Source of the DNA: Stemphylium vesicarium
Lineage: Eukaryota > Ascomycota > Dothideomycetes > Pleosporales > Pleosporaceae
Length of the DNA: 64,000 nt
Assembly (NCBI GenBank): GCA_004380135.1
Contig: QXCR01000003.1
Coordinates: 248,001-312,000 of the forward strand
Reading direction: 5' to 3'
A model generated the notes under the pieces. That model did not search any database and was not told the origin of the DNA. It saw only the letters and a program-made list of their open reading frames with translations. How positions within the stretch are numbered: the stretch's first letter is position 1; each line of letters begins with the position of its first letter. A program made the position numbers and the translations under genes. This document shows positions 10,929-21,887 of this stretch, piece after piece.

Positions 10929-12407
10929 ATGGCTCCTGCTAAACCTCGGGTTATTGAGAAACAGTTTAGGAATGAGGGGAGTAGACTTGATGTAAGTCAT
11001 TCACACGATCTTGGAGTCTTCAACTAAAACGCCTAGGTAATTATAGTCGGCGCTGGCCTAGGAGGCCTCGGAGCAGCCATATCAATCTTACTTGCCGGCC
11101 ACAACGTTCACATCCTCGAGTCGACACCTGAGATTGGCGAAATCGGCGCCGGCATCCAATGCCTACCTAACTCCTCGCGCGTCCTCATATCTTGGGGTCT
11201 AGAAGACTACCTCTCGAAACATGCTACATCACCGCGGTTATGCAATATGATCGGCTGGAAGGGGAACAAGATCAGCGAAATGGACTTTCACGCGTATGAG
11301 AAGGAATGCGGCACGCCGTTTTGGGATTTCCATCGCGCGAATCTACACATGGGTCTTCTGGAGAGAGCTGTTGAGCTCGGTGCCAAGCTGACTACAAAGG
11401 CGAGGGTCGTGGATGTGGAGTATGAGGAGGACACAAGGCATCATGCTACACGAGCGATCGCGGTGTGTCAAGACGGCAGAAGACACAGCGCAGACTTAGT
11501 AGTCGGTGCGGACGGCATCAACTCGAAATGTCGGGAGATCCTGCTAGGCCATGAAGATCCACCACTTCTCACGGGCGACCTCGCATACCGGCTTTTGCTC
11601 AACACTGAAGACATGATGAAAGACCCTGAGCTACGAGGCTTTGTAGAAGACCCACAGGTCAACTACTGGATAGGCCCCGACGCACATGCTGTCAACTACG
11701 TCCTCCGTGGCGGAAAGCTTTTCAACATGGTTCTCTTAGTCCCAGACGACATGCCCGCCGGCGCCAACACCCTCGCCGGCAACGTCGAAGAGATGCGCGC
11801 ACTATACAAAGACTGGGATCCACGGATACCCAAACTCCTCGCTCTCTGCCAATCTGTCGCGAAATGGCGTTTAATGATCCGACCCGGTCTCGATCCCACC
11901 TGGTCGCACTCCTCAGGAGCCTACACAATCCTCGGCGACGCCGCACACGCAACGCTACCCTACCTTGCCTCAGGCGCCGGCATGTCTCTAGAAGACGGCC
12001 ACGTTCTCGGTCTCTGCCTCGGCAGGATAAAAAACAAGTCCACGGCTGAGAAAAAGCGCGCGCTAGCCGTCTACGAGCGCTGCCGTCGCGAACGCACCGA
12101 ACGCGTTGTTTCGCGCGGTAATCGCCAACAGTATCTGTATCATGTACGTGATGGGCCTGTACAGCAGGATCGCGATCAGATGCTTCGCGCTTTTGGCGAG
12201 TTCAACGGTAAGGGCAGGATAAGCAAGGAGCAGTATGAGGAAAAGGGGTTGACGATTGGAGATGATCCCCTGGCGTGGAGATGGGGTGGGGTAGGTAGTT
12301 GGCTTATTACGTATGTCTGTGAGGAGGATGTGGAGAGGAGGTGGGGGGAGATGGAGGAGGAGAGGAGGGTGGGCGTTGGCGAGGAGGGTGTTAGGGCTGT
12401 GTTGTAG
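10929..12407 (+). CDS. hxnX: FAD-dependent monooxygenase, salicylate hydroxylase type (HxnX-like)
   Basis: Class A flavin monooxygenase, 477 aa from two exons (10929-10991 and 11037-12407) split by a 45-bp intron just before the Rossmann strand. The motif VIIVGAGLGGLGAA is at residues 22-35. A DG motif (LVVGADGINS) lies in mid-protein, and GDAAHATLPYLASGAG at about 321-336 is the second FAD-binding block. The family includes salicylate 1-hydroxylase and 6-hydroxynicotinate 3-monooxygenase, both decarboxylating hydroxylases. HxnX of A. nidulans is of this type and is proposed to act on 6-hydroxynicotinate. The neighbours (HxnM-, HxnN- and HxnV-like genes) favour that role here over salicylate. 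The last 30 residues are Glu/Arg/Val-rich and not conserved-looking. Confidence 0.72.
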
Positions 12408-13447
12408 GTGTGCGGGCTTGATGTGGGGCGTATGCATGGAGTTTGAAGCATGTATGGAAAATAATTCGATGCTGTTTTAGCATATGTCTGGTGTTGCACT
12501 ATTGGAGCTTTCTTGATGCGATCAACTTCACTGACGATCGCGAATATTTAGCGGATTTGACTACGGGCTGCCGCCAAAGTCTTCTTGCTTGCGCTCATGA
12601 TTGAGAGTCGCATTAAGGATTTGTCCGTGACGTGCCCCCTTAGCTCGAGCAAGAACAAGAAGGACCCGCGAGCAGTATATTTATTTAAAGGTATACAAAA
12701 TCAGTAGTCGCATACTTCCAAGCTCGAGTTTGTCGCGGCTTCCTATCGCCTCGTTGCGGCTGCTGGACTCAAACTACCACTGCGTCTATTCTAGCTCGAA
12801 CTGATCCTACCCAACCAATGTACAAATCAACGTTCCAGCGATAGTCATTACGCGGCTTGCGCGAAGCCAGAAAACAGCTCGGATTGATGTCAAAATGAGC
12901 ATGCAGGCCACACCTTCTAAGCCCTGATTGGGTAAGCGCGGGGCTGGCGCAAGTGCCCAGGGGATTTTCCCTTTCTACTCTCCGGCCTCACACATGCGGA
13001 CCCCTCTGAACCCTCGACTCACTGTCAGCAATATCTGTGAATCTGATTAAAATCCAGATCCGGGTTGCGGGCGCTTATCTAACCCCTGAGGATGCAGTCA
13101 TGTACGCACTCAGCCACGGCCCCGTCGACGTGCATCAGCTGGCGCGGGATTGAGATTCTACCTTCAGCCTTCAGCCTTCAGCCTTCTACCTTCCCAATGC
13201 TGCCTGTTGCATCTCGACACACCAGTTCGAGTGCCATACTAACGGGACCGCAACTCACAAACATTTTATTCTTCAGTGCATACCGCACATGTAGTTGTCC
13301 AGCGGCGACTGGCCACTTTCGCACACACCAAAACGCTCGTGGTTCACACGGTTGAACACTCAGACTTGTGGGGGACCAGGCAGGCTGTATTACGCTCGGC
13401 CATTGCCGTAATCACTCCTATCCGGCTTTGCAAAATCTCTGGACATC
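12408..13447. other. Intergenic, 1.04 kb
   Basis: It separates the catabolic cluster from the HET gene. It holds a short tandem of the 8-mer CTTCAGCC near 13160-13190 and AT-rich stretches around 12660-12710. No gene is supported. Confidence 0.45.
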
Positions 13448-15181
13448 ATGCGTCTGTTACATGCAACGACGCTGGAGTTCAAGATCTTCCACGATGACCA
13501 GATCCCACCTTACCTGATACTTTCTCATACTTGGGGAAGCGAAGAGGTTAGCTATCAGGAGATGCGTTTCTTGCAGCAATACTACTCTTTGCCTGAGACG
13601 CTAAGGAACAACAAGATCTTCGTTGCTACATTGAAGGCAGCTGCGGGATTGGATGTTTCCTCCGCGGAGAGCAAGCCTATCAAACAACGTTCAGGTTATA
13701 CGAAGATTGTAAAAATGGCCGAGCTTTCAAGAGAAAAGAACCTTGAAAATTTCTGGATCGACACTTGCTGTATCGACAAAAGCAGCAGCGCCGAGTTGCA
13801 GGAGGCCATCAACTCGATGTTTCGTTGGTATCAACACTCAGATCTATGCATAGTCCATCTCGAACATTGTCATGATTTGGAAAGACGATCCGCAGCTGGC
13901 CTTGATATAGTCTACTTTTTGAAGGCTCTGACAGGCAGCAGATGGATCACTAGAGGCTGGACACTACAAGAGCTTATTGCGCCACGCTTTGTCGACTTTT
14001 ATAGCGCATCGTGGGTACGCATTGGCGACAAAGAAAATTATCTCCAGCAGGTAGCTCACGCTACGAAGATCCCAGACAAAATTCTTAAAGCCCGGAATCT
14101 GGAGGAAGCGTCAGTCGCCCAAAAGATGTCTTGGGCGGCTAACAGGAAGACTACGCGAAAAGAGGATATGGCACATAGTCTGATGGGTCTTTTCGGAATC
14201 CATATGCCTATGTTGTACGGCGAGGGGGAAAACGCGTTCAGACGCCTACAAGAGGAGATTATAAGGACAACTCCTGATGATTCTATATTCGCATGAGAAG
14301 CGTCTGCAAGGCCGACCCCCTTCTACTCCGGTCTCTTGGCAAATTCACCGATGGACTTCGCAAAATCTGCGGCTGTTACTAAAGGCCACGGGGTATTCGC
14401 AATTTCGAACTTGGGTCTGCGAATGGACGCGCGCATGACTGAAGCAACGGAGCAGCAGATGCAAGGGTTCCGAGATAAGCTTGTATTCGTCTGCATGCTA
14501 GGTGCAAAGCAGGATGAGAACAGGATTGGGTTGCTGGTGCGGAGGCTTGCGCCATCATCCTACACCAGAATACAGGTTTGCACCTTCTGTGGACCTAGCG
14601 GACACCTTCAACCTATAACGGCCTACTTTGAGCAAATGCCGAAGATACCGTCTGGATTTGTAAGCTTTGCGATGCGCTGCTTTTACCTTCGGTTCACTTA
14701 TCTTGGCCGGGAGTATACGCAGGAGCATTTCGTCAGCAATGTGAGACCGTACTGGTTGTGGGACTCCGAAGAACAAGAGATCTTGATTCCAGACTATTCC
14801 TCATCTGGTCCAGATCGTGATATCATCAATCTGCGGACTACAGACAGAAAAACAGAAGATCACTTCGTTTTCGTAGTCTGGTTGAACTCGCTATTGTGCT
14901 CCAGTCGCCAAGTCTTACTACGATATAGTTTCGTGTCTGGAGAAGTGAGATATACGATTTTACCAAATGCCGCGATCGCCGGTAGTCTTCCTGCTTACAA
15001 TTCACCTACGACAGAATGGCATCGTGCAATCCAGACATTGGAAGACAGGGCCCATCGAAGGACTGCTGACCAACACGATGACTTGAAGGTGGTAGTGAGT
15101 CCCGGTTTGCATCGCGGCAAGCTAGCTTACATTGTCGAGATTCAAATCCCAGAAAAGAGAACATTCAATTCACGATGTTAA
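13448..15181 (+). pseudogene. HET-domain (heterokaryon incompatibility) protein, one in-frame stop
   Basis: HET-domain proteins take part in non-self recognition and cell death after hyphal fusion. One frame runs 578 codons and is interrupted only by a TGA at 14294-14296 (codon 283). All HET blocks precede the stop: LILSHTWG (residues 23-30), WIDTCCIDKSSSAEL (from 103) and RGWTLQELIAP (from 169), followed by the PMLYGEGENAFRRLQEEI segment. The stop falls in DDSIFA-stop-EASARP, where HET proteins normally carry Trp (SIFAW). This points to TGG changed to TGA. The following 295 codons remain open in the same frame, so the lesion is recent or the shortened product is tolerated. No intron consensus removes the stop. 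The HET domain itself would still be made. Confidence 0.85.
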
Positions 15182-16475
15182 TCCTGGTCATAATAAGACA
15201 CATTAGAACAATTGTTAATTCCCTTGTTTGCGAAGAAAGATCTAAACACGCTTTTGCGCATGTGGATCTGTTGGGCTAACGACACGTTGCGGATGTTCCA
15301 GTGTCCTGGTCAGCAATCTAAGATTCGGGTTTACCCAGGCGAGCTGCTGGATTAGGCAGCGCCCAACCCAGATACAGCGCTGCAGAGTGCACTAACAGCA
15401 TATTCCATGCATGCACATGTACGGACCAGATTTTCCGTCATTTAAAAAGCGTGGCTGGATGTACCTCGGTCTCAAGGTATCGTGGCCTCCATGCAAAATC
15501 TACACTCGGCTTCCGCAAGCCTGGCAATCTAGGGCCAGGTTACGGCAAATTCGATCCCTTCAGCCAAGGGCTGCGGGTTCAGACCAGGATCTGCTCAGCA
15601 AAAAGGTCAGATTTCGGTAAGGCCCTGGAGAGACTCTGTCGTTTTCTTCGTGTTGGATCCAAGGATCACTCGTGGGAACATTGCTTTCATGGTACGACGA
15701 CTGGATGGAACACCTTGTAGGATATCGGCGCATCGGCCAGGTAGTTGGCCTCTTTAGCTCGGTATTCCCGGCTGCATTGAGTTATTGGCCGCACAGTGTG
15801 CTGTGCCATCTTGCAGCCAAGCGCGTTTCCATTTTGGGTTGCTAGCCTGGAATGCCTCTACGACTGAGTGGCGTTTTCATCTCGCATAACGTCGGCGCCG
15901 ATGCACACGTTTACGAGGAAGGTTCACAGTCAATTGGCATGCCAAAGGAATTGGCTGCTGAGTGGATCCCAATGGATGCATAAGGAAGTAGGCGGTAATC
16001 CCCTTTCTTTCCAACAATGCACGATCCCGAAGACCGAACCGATGAAACGTCTCTTTCTGGGAAAAAGCGCCAAGCCATGGTGAAGGCTGCCCACACTTAC
16101 CCGAAAAGAGCCTCTTTAGGACAGTTCGCCCGCAAGCGAATTAATCTATCCGGCTATATCGACCAGCCCACCTCCTACCTTATTATTAAAAACAAATGTT
16201 GTGTACGCCACGATGAATCGCCATTGGTCTTTAGGGCGCCATTGCATGCGCGAAGAAAACCGATCGCGCGTGCATATTTATTGGTTAGATTGGCATTCAT
16301 CTAAAGAACGTGGCAGTATGGACGGATAGGGCCAGCTACCCGCTGTCAGGTACAACATGCGGTCGCCCCGCTCCCCGCACCGAAGAATTCCAGAAGTTGG
16401 GAACAGAACTGTTCAGAACGCTACGCAAGTTGGTATTTGCTTCGTCGATATTGCTGTCTGAACATTGCCTCGGAA
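15182..16475. other. Intergenic, 1.29 kb
   Basis: It contains only short, unrelated open frames on both strands and no family match that I can recognise. It could hold a decayed gene or element, but I see no terminal repeats. Confidence 0.4.
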
Positions 16476-17326
16476 ATGTCGATCCTCCTTCCACTCTATA
16501 TCTATCCCAGTGCCGGCGCTTGGGACCCACTCTACGCAGCGTAAGTAATGCTATGACACCAAGCCGTGCCACAAACTGACTTCCACACAGAGCAAAAGCC
16601 TACCGCGATGTGACCTTCACCGTTGTGCTGAACCCCTGCTCCGGTCCATGTGTCGGTTCCCTCCCAGACGCCGTCTACCTCGCTGAAGTTCCCAAACTTC
16701 ATCAATACCCCAACATTCGCACCCTGGGTTACGTTGCAACGCACTACACCGAGAAATCCATCGATGATGTCCTCGCAGAGATCAACATCTACTCCACCTG
16801 GCCCATCGTCACAAACAACAAAGGCATGCGCGTCGAAGGCATCTTTCTCGACGAAACACCAACAGCCTTCTCCCAAGAAACATACACGTACCTCGAGGTA
16901 ACTAAGAACGCTATAAAGAACAGCAGTACCACGTTCAAAGATGGCTTCATAGCGCATAACCCTGGTATCATACCCCCTGCCAACCTACTTTCCCCATCCT
17001 TTCTGCAGGACTCGTACTTCAATCTCACCGACATGACTGTCATTTTCGAGGAGACATTTGACAAATATCTGGATAAGGATAATATGACGCCGCTTGCAAA
17101 GCACCCGCTAGTACGCAAGAAACTCGGTGTGATACTCCATTCGGTGCCGAGGCTGAATGCGGATGTGCTGAGGTATGTGGTGGGGAAGCTGGAGGAAGCT
17201 GCTGATTGGGTGTTCCTGACGAGCGGGACGGATGCAGATGGGTATCATGGGTTTAGTGAGGTTTGGGAAGGGCTTGTGGCGAGTGTTGGGCAGGGGAAGG
17301 GATGGGGGACGGGCTGGAGGCAGTGA
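16476..17326 (+). CDS. Spherulation-specific family 4 (spherulin-4, GH135-like) protein
   Basis: Two exons, 16476-16540 and 16591-17326, give 266 aa. The product begins MSILLPLYIYPSAGAWDPLY, the usual opening of the spherulin-4 domain, with no signal peptide before it. The block GIFLDE matches the acidic pair of the Sph3/GH135 (beta/alpha)8 active site, which cleaves alpha-1,4-linked galactosamine-containing glycans. Other family features are the LGYVATHY and GFIAHNPG segments. The length fits a single catalytic domain. Without a secretion signal this may be a cytosolic paralogue of unknown substrate. It is followed by a convergent F-box-like gene. Confidence 0.85.
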
Positions 17327-17877
17327 GCCGGGGGTTGTGGCTGGGAAGAAGGAGAACGTATACAGCGAATTTCGGCTCTTCGTGTTTGCGTTAGTTGAAA
17401 ATTGAGTATCCATTCGAAAATAGTTCTGTCTGTGTACATTTAGATTGTGTCGAATAGTACATAGAAGACGCTTTAAGGCTATTTCTAATGCTTAGCACGG
17501 CTAGTAAATAAGCTGAAAGAGCTTTCAAAAATGGTAATAGCGATGCAAAGTTGTCAAGGATGGCAACCACGGTACTGAGGATGGTGTATGTACCGACCGA
17601 GTCAGACGTGTGACTTCACTCCCTTTCTCCATCTGTCCCACCCTCAACGCAAGTACCTAGCCGAAAAGAAAATCCAAAACAAAGCTCAATAATAAACCGA
17701 AGCAGCAACAACCACATCTTCGCCAGTCGCCACAAGCTCATTCCTACACTTACAGTACGATAGCCAAGCGCCAGTCGCCACAATAACGACCGCTCAATTC
17801 GCCTCTACCAGCCCTCTACGCCGCCACCTGAGTGCCACATCCCGGTCAGTTTTCCTATCAAACACAAGACTCACGTC
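17327..17877. other. Intergenic between convergent genes, 551 bp
   Basis: These are the 3' flanks of the spherulin-4 and F-box-like genes. No gene is supported. Confidence 0.45.
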
Positions 17878-18495
17878 TCAGAGACGCGCATACCGCTGTA
17901 GGCGCGACTGCAACTTGTCATACCAAGCGGACACAGGATTCGACGGTGGCGGAGACTGGAAAGGCGAGTTGCACCAGTGCACAAGGATGTCTTCGATTGC
18001 GAATCGATTGTCAGGATGCATGCGATGGTACTTGTGGACTGTGGAGGGGGTCCGGAGCTTGATCGTTTCATCGAATCGCTCGAGGAGGTAGCGCATGACG
18101 GGCAAACCGGCGTGGACGTATGGATGATCGGAATCAATTTGAACGACGACGCACTTCAAGCAGAGCCATTTCCAGGGAATGAGGTCTGCAGGGATGGTGC
18201 GGAAGGGATTCGAGAGGTAGAATTGCGGTAGCTCGACTGAGAGAATGGAGGTGGAGAGGATGGATTCGGGCGTGCTGAGTATCGAGATGTCGTATGCGGC
18301 TAGCTTGGTTTCGAGACGTTCGTAGGAGTGCTTGATGGACTTTACCTCTTCGTATGTGCATTCAGAGCGGATTGTTCGGCATGTACGACGGAGACCGGAG
18401 TAATCGCGAGCGTAGGAGTGCATCGGCGAGAGATGCTTGTAGATCTTGATGCGGATCTCTGGTGGGAGGCTGAGAAGAGAATGCTTGCTAGGCAT
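17878..18495 (-). CDS. F-box-like hypothetical protein
   Basis: Single-exon frame of 205 aa. The N-terminal LLSLPPEIRIKIYKHL is the short F-box-like Leu-Pro-x-Glu-(I/L)-R-x-x-I-(Y/W) motif common in lineage-specific fungal proteins. It is followed by GLRRTCRTIRSEC, the usual second helix of such domains. The remaining 150 residues are a mixed, moderately hydrophobic region with no recognised domain. Such proteins may feed substrates to SCF ubiquitin ligases, but most are uncharacterised. The start at 18495 is the first ATG and directly precedes the F-box, so it is well supported. Confidence 0.75.
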   Translation of the reverse strand: MPSKHSLLSLPPEIRIKIYKHLSPMHSYARDYSGLRRTCRTIRSECTYEEVKSIKHSYERLETKLAAYDISILSTPESILSTSILSVELPQFYLSNPFRTIPADLIPWKWLCLKCVVVQIDSDHPYVHAGLPVMRYLLERFDETIKLRTPSTVHKYHRMHPDNRFAIEDILVHWCNSPFQSPPPSNPVSAWYDKLQSRLQRYARL

Positions 18496-18877
18496 GGTGT
18501 GCTTGCGAATGTCTGATGTGTTGAGCGATGAGTATTGAGTGATGTGCCCAAGTTGAAGTTCTAGGCGATTTAAAAATACTGGGGGAGGTTGCAGTAACAG
18601 TGTAATACCAGCTTGACTCGTAGAGGCAGCAACCTCGCAATTTACTTCTAGGAGGAAATGGAAAGTCTCTTGTCACGTGATGCATAGTGAAAACGCAATG
18701 AACCATGTGTAAGACTTTGCGGGACCGTGGGTGAAGACGTCAAAAAACTCCAGACAACCGAAGCCCAGTCGCGTGACCAAAGTACTTCCCAACCTGAAAA
18801 TATGTTAACCCGCTACGTCTCATCCAATCAACCGTAAGACTAGCAAACCAGAAAGAGCAGATAAATTGAAACCTGCC
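18496..18877. other. Intergenic, 382 bp
   Basis: This is the promoter side of the F-box-like gene and the 3' flank of the P450 gene. Nothing else was seen. Confidence 0.45.
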
Positions 18878-20737
18878 TCAAGGAGCTCGTTCATAAATCC
18901 TCTCTCGAGAATGAATCCTCGTGTACACCTTACTCGGCTTATTGAACCAATGGTTTTGTGTCTCCCACTCGTCCTCCGGCTTCGACAACTCGAGGTGGAA
19001 CGTGCGAAGGAGCTGTGGGATGGACTTGTAAATCCCACACAATGACACCTACCAACAGTCAGCGCCCGTGAAGATACACTGTAGTTGTCGCAACTCACAT
19101 TTTTTCCGATGCACGTTCTTGCGCCTCCGCCAAACTGCGATACCTGTTAGTATGCCCACAATTTTGCCGTTGTTGTGATGTTTTTACCTGGAACATGTAC
19201 CTATCCATCTTAGCGGCACCCGAGCGGAACCATCGTTCTGGCACAAATTCGTCGGCATCTTCTCCAAAGATACCTCGATCGCGCTGTACTACTGCAGCAT
19301 TCACACCCACGCGTGCTCCTTCGGGAAACCATTCACCCGCGATAATGCAGCCTCCTTGAGGCACCTGACGCGGCAACGTCATGCCCACACTCGGGAAGAG
19401 CCGCATAGCCTCTTTACAGCAGGCCATAAGGTATGGAAGACCAACAGCTTCGTGGTACTGGATGTTTGCGCTCAACAACCCCGCTTGATCAGCTTCATCG
19501 ATCTCTGTGATGAGTTTTGCATATGCAGAGGGTGTGCGCATGAGGTGGTAGAGAATGGCGGTAATTGCCGCGGCAGTCGTATCTGACCCGGCGATGCTGT
19601 ATAGAATTAGCCATATATCCAAAGCAAGATGCCATCATATGTGCTTACAAAGCGCCGTAAGCCTCCATCTTCACTTCAGTCATGCCAAAGTCTTTTTGCT
19701 GCCCCTTCTCTCTCATGATGTTAAAGAATTCTTGGAGCATGTCTTCGCATTCTTCAGCCTTGCCGTTGATGAACAGGTTGTGTCGCTCCGAAACGCAGAC
19801 TTCTGACGCTTTTTCGATGTGCTTGAGAGCTTTCAGTGCCTTGAACACTCGTGGTACCATGGCACCGCTAATGAGTACCAGAGGTCGCAAGTATGTTGGT
19901 GAAGCACACGCGACAGCAATGAAAGGGATGAGCAAGTCCAATGCGTGGATGTACCCACCAAAGTCGTGTGCGCCTTCCAAAAATCCGAACATGCGACTAA
20001 AGAAAAGCTGTCCAATAACGTCGAACGCATACCTTTCTCATCTTAGTATCCTCAATTCGAACACATCTATGGTAGGTACTATACCATTGTGCCCATTCAG
20101 ATATGTTGACTACAGTACCTTTCGCAGCGCGTTCGGAAAACTTGTCAACGAGGACTTGCATGCACTTATCGATGTTGTCTTCGAGTTGTACAATATTCGA
20201 CATCGAGTAAAGCGGGTTCACTATCCGCCGTCTTTCAGCGTGCTGACGCTCATCAAGGTTTGTGAAAGCGTCTGGGTATTTTGCCCATGTCGCGCGGAAA
20301 GGAAGGTAAAAGTCAGTCTGTAACGATTAGCACAAAGTGGGGTACCCTGTACCGGCATCGGATGTAACCTTTGTGAAGCGAGAATGGGCCGAGTATATAG
20401 TCTTGATAGCTTCAGGATCTGAGATGGCAACTTCATTTGGCGCTATTCGAACAATTTTACCTGTCGATATTAGTTGCTTGAGCAACTCCAGGACTCAACC
20501 GTGTGATGTACCATAACGTTCGTGAAGACGGCGTTGGGTCTTCTCAGAGCTACCACGCGCTACATCAATGATGTACCAGAATCGTGTGATGGAAGCGAAG
20601 AATGGACCTGGGTACTTCGCCAAAGGATGGAGATATCTAGCATAGATGACCCACGCTAGGCAGTAGACCAGAAAGAACACCGTAAGAAGGACTGGGATAG
20701 TAGAATGTGGTGCCAAAATGTATTTCGTAGAAGACAT
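18878..20737 (-). CDS. Cytochrome P450 monooxygenase (pisatin demethylase-like type)
   Basis: Membrane-anchored haem-thiolate monooxygenase, 516 aa. Seven exons join in phase: 20737-20512, 20460-20369, 20317-20085, 20032-19649, 19596-19188, 19134-19099 and 19048-18878. An N-terminal membrane helix (TIPVLLTVFFLVYCLAWVIY) is followed by the Pro-rich hinge HPLAKYPGPFFAS. The I-helix is AGSDTT at about 314-319, the ExxR is E374-R377, the PERW motif is FVPERWF, and the haem loop is FGGGARTCIG with Cys near 456. The haem loop is encoded almost alone by a 36-nt exon. Sequence character resembles the pisatin demethylase/benzoate-hydroxylase-like families of Pezizomycotina; the substrate is unknown. 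The ATG at 20737 is preferred because a more upstream in-frame start is not ATG. Confidence 0.9.
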
Positions 20738-21887
20738 CGTACTGATTTTCGAATGAAGGAGACGCAAAACGGCTTGTGGGAGACAGGCTCAAAAACAGCG
20801 AACAGACGGCAGATAACCGCTGAACCGAAAGTATGGCCGTGATGAGGCTAGACTGTCATGTAGCCACATAAGTATATGCGACCATTTCGCCGGAGAGAGT
20901 CATCGGGCTGAATCCCAGGGTGGCGTGGCCGGTCAAGATTCCCAGGCCTTGTCCCCACATATTCGCCCTTGTCTTTTCAATCTCCCACTCTCATTCTATC
21001 TATCGCTACTGCACTCACGCTGTTACGAGTAGGATCAGCCAATAAGCATACGGCGCGGATGCGACCCTAAACACCATGGATCCTAGAGCTACCCTCTTCC
21101 CTAATTCGAGCGAACTTCTACCAATTCCGGAAAGTGCGGTCGCTGTCCGCGATTTGATGCAACATGTAAGACTGATTCGCGGGTTGGTGGAGCATAATAC
21201 GATAGGCTGCCGTTCTCTCTTTGTCTCGGCAATATCAGTGGCGTCTTCGACACAGATACTTAAAGACTCCCGGTGAGGGCTACCGCATACTAACATCCCA
21301 CATCAGCGAGAGCTTCAATAAGACATTCAAGAAAACTATCCACAGGATACACAGGTTTTATAATGCGTCCACAGGATAAACAGGTTTTATAATGCATATA
21401 ATCCAGCCAACAGGGCATCGAGCGGGAGGCCCGGGACGGTTAGATGCATCTGAAGGTCGGCCCCGTCTGTGGTGCAGAACCGCGGCGTAAAACGGAGTTT
21501 TGTGCCAGGGCAGACTCAGGATTGCCGCGATCCATAGCACGGGTTTCGATCAGAAAGTGTCTTGATCTCCGGGATAACTGTACATCCGCAAGGACTTCGG
21601 CAACCGACATGCGGCGTCGTCAAAACTAGACTGCGGCACGATGGATCGTAAATGAAGGACTAAACAGAACATGAAGGCGTTTGGGGGTCGGTCGGCATCC
21701 AGATGCTGTAGCAGCCCCCCGCGCTTGCCAGAGCACTAAGCCCACAATGACACTAGCGTAGGTTGATGACTTAGCAGCACCTCCACGATCTGAGATGCCA
21801 GCGCTTTTCCGTACCCACATCCGCCCTGGCTTTACTTGATAAGTCTCAATCCGACTCACTGACTTCAGCATCATCGCGCAGCTGACA
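20738..21887. other. Divergent intergenic region, 1.15 kb
   Basis: It separates the start codons of the P450 and methyltransferase genes and contains the 29-bp tandem repeat listed separately. A short open frame at 21076-21276 is not convincing as a gene. Confidence 0.45.
21339..21396. repeat. Two-copy 29-bp tandem repeat
   Basis: Two adjacent 29-bp units begin TCCACAGGATACACAGG and TCCACAGGATAAACAGG. They differ at about two positions. They lie in the divergent promoter region of the P450 and methyltransferase genes. The function is unknown. Confidence 0.8.

Noticed and set aside
14280..14340. An intron removing the HET stop codon
   Set aside because: No donor and acceptor pair of usable length and phase flanks the TGA, and the sequence on both sides reads through in the same frame.
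21076..21276. Short plus-strand frame that could splice to a second exon ending near 21375
   Set aside because: The donor is plausible but there is no branch point near the acceptor and no recognisable protein character.
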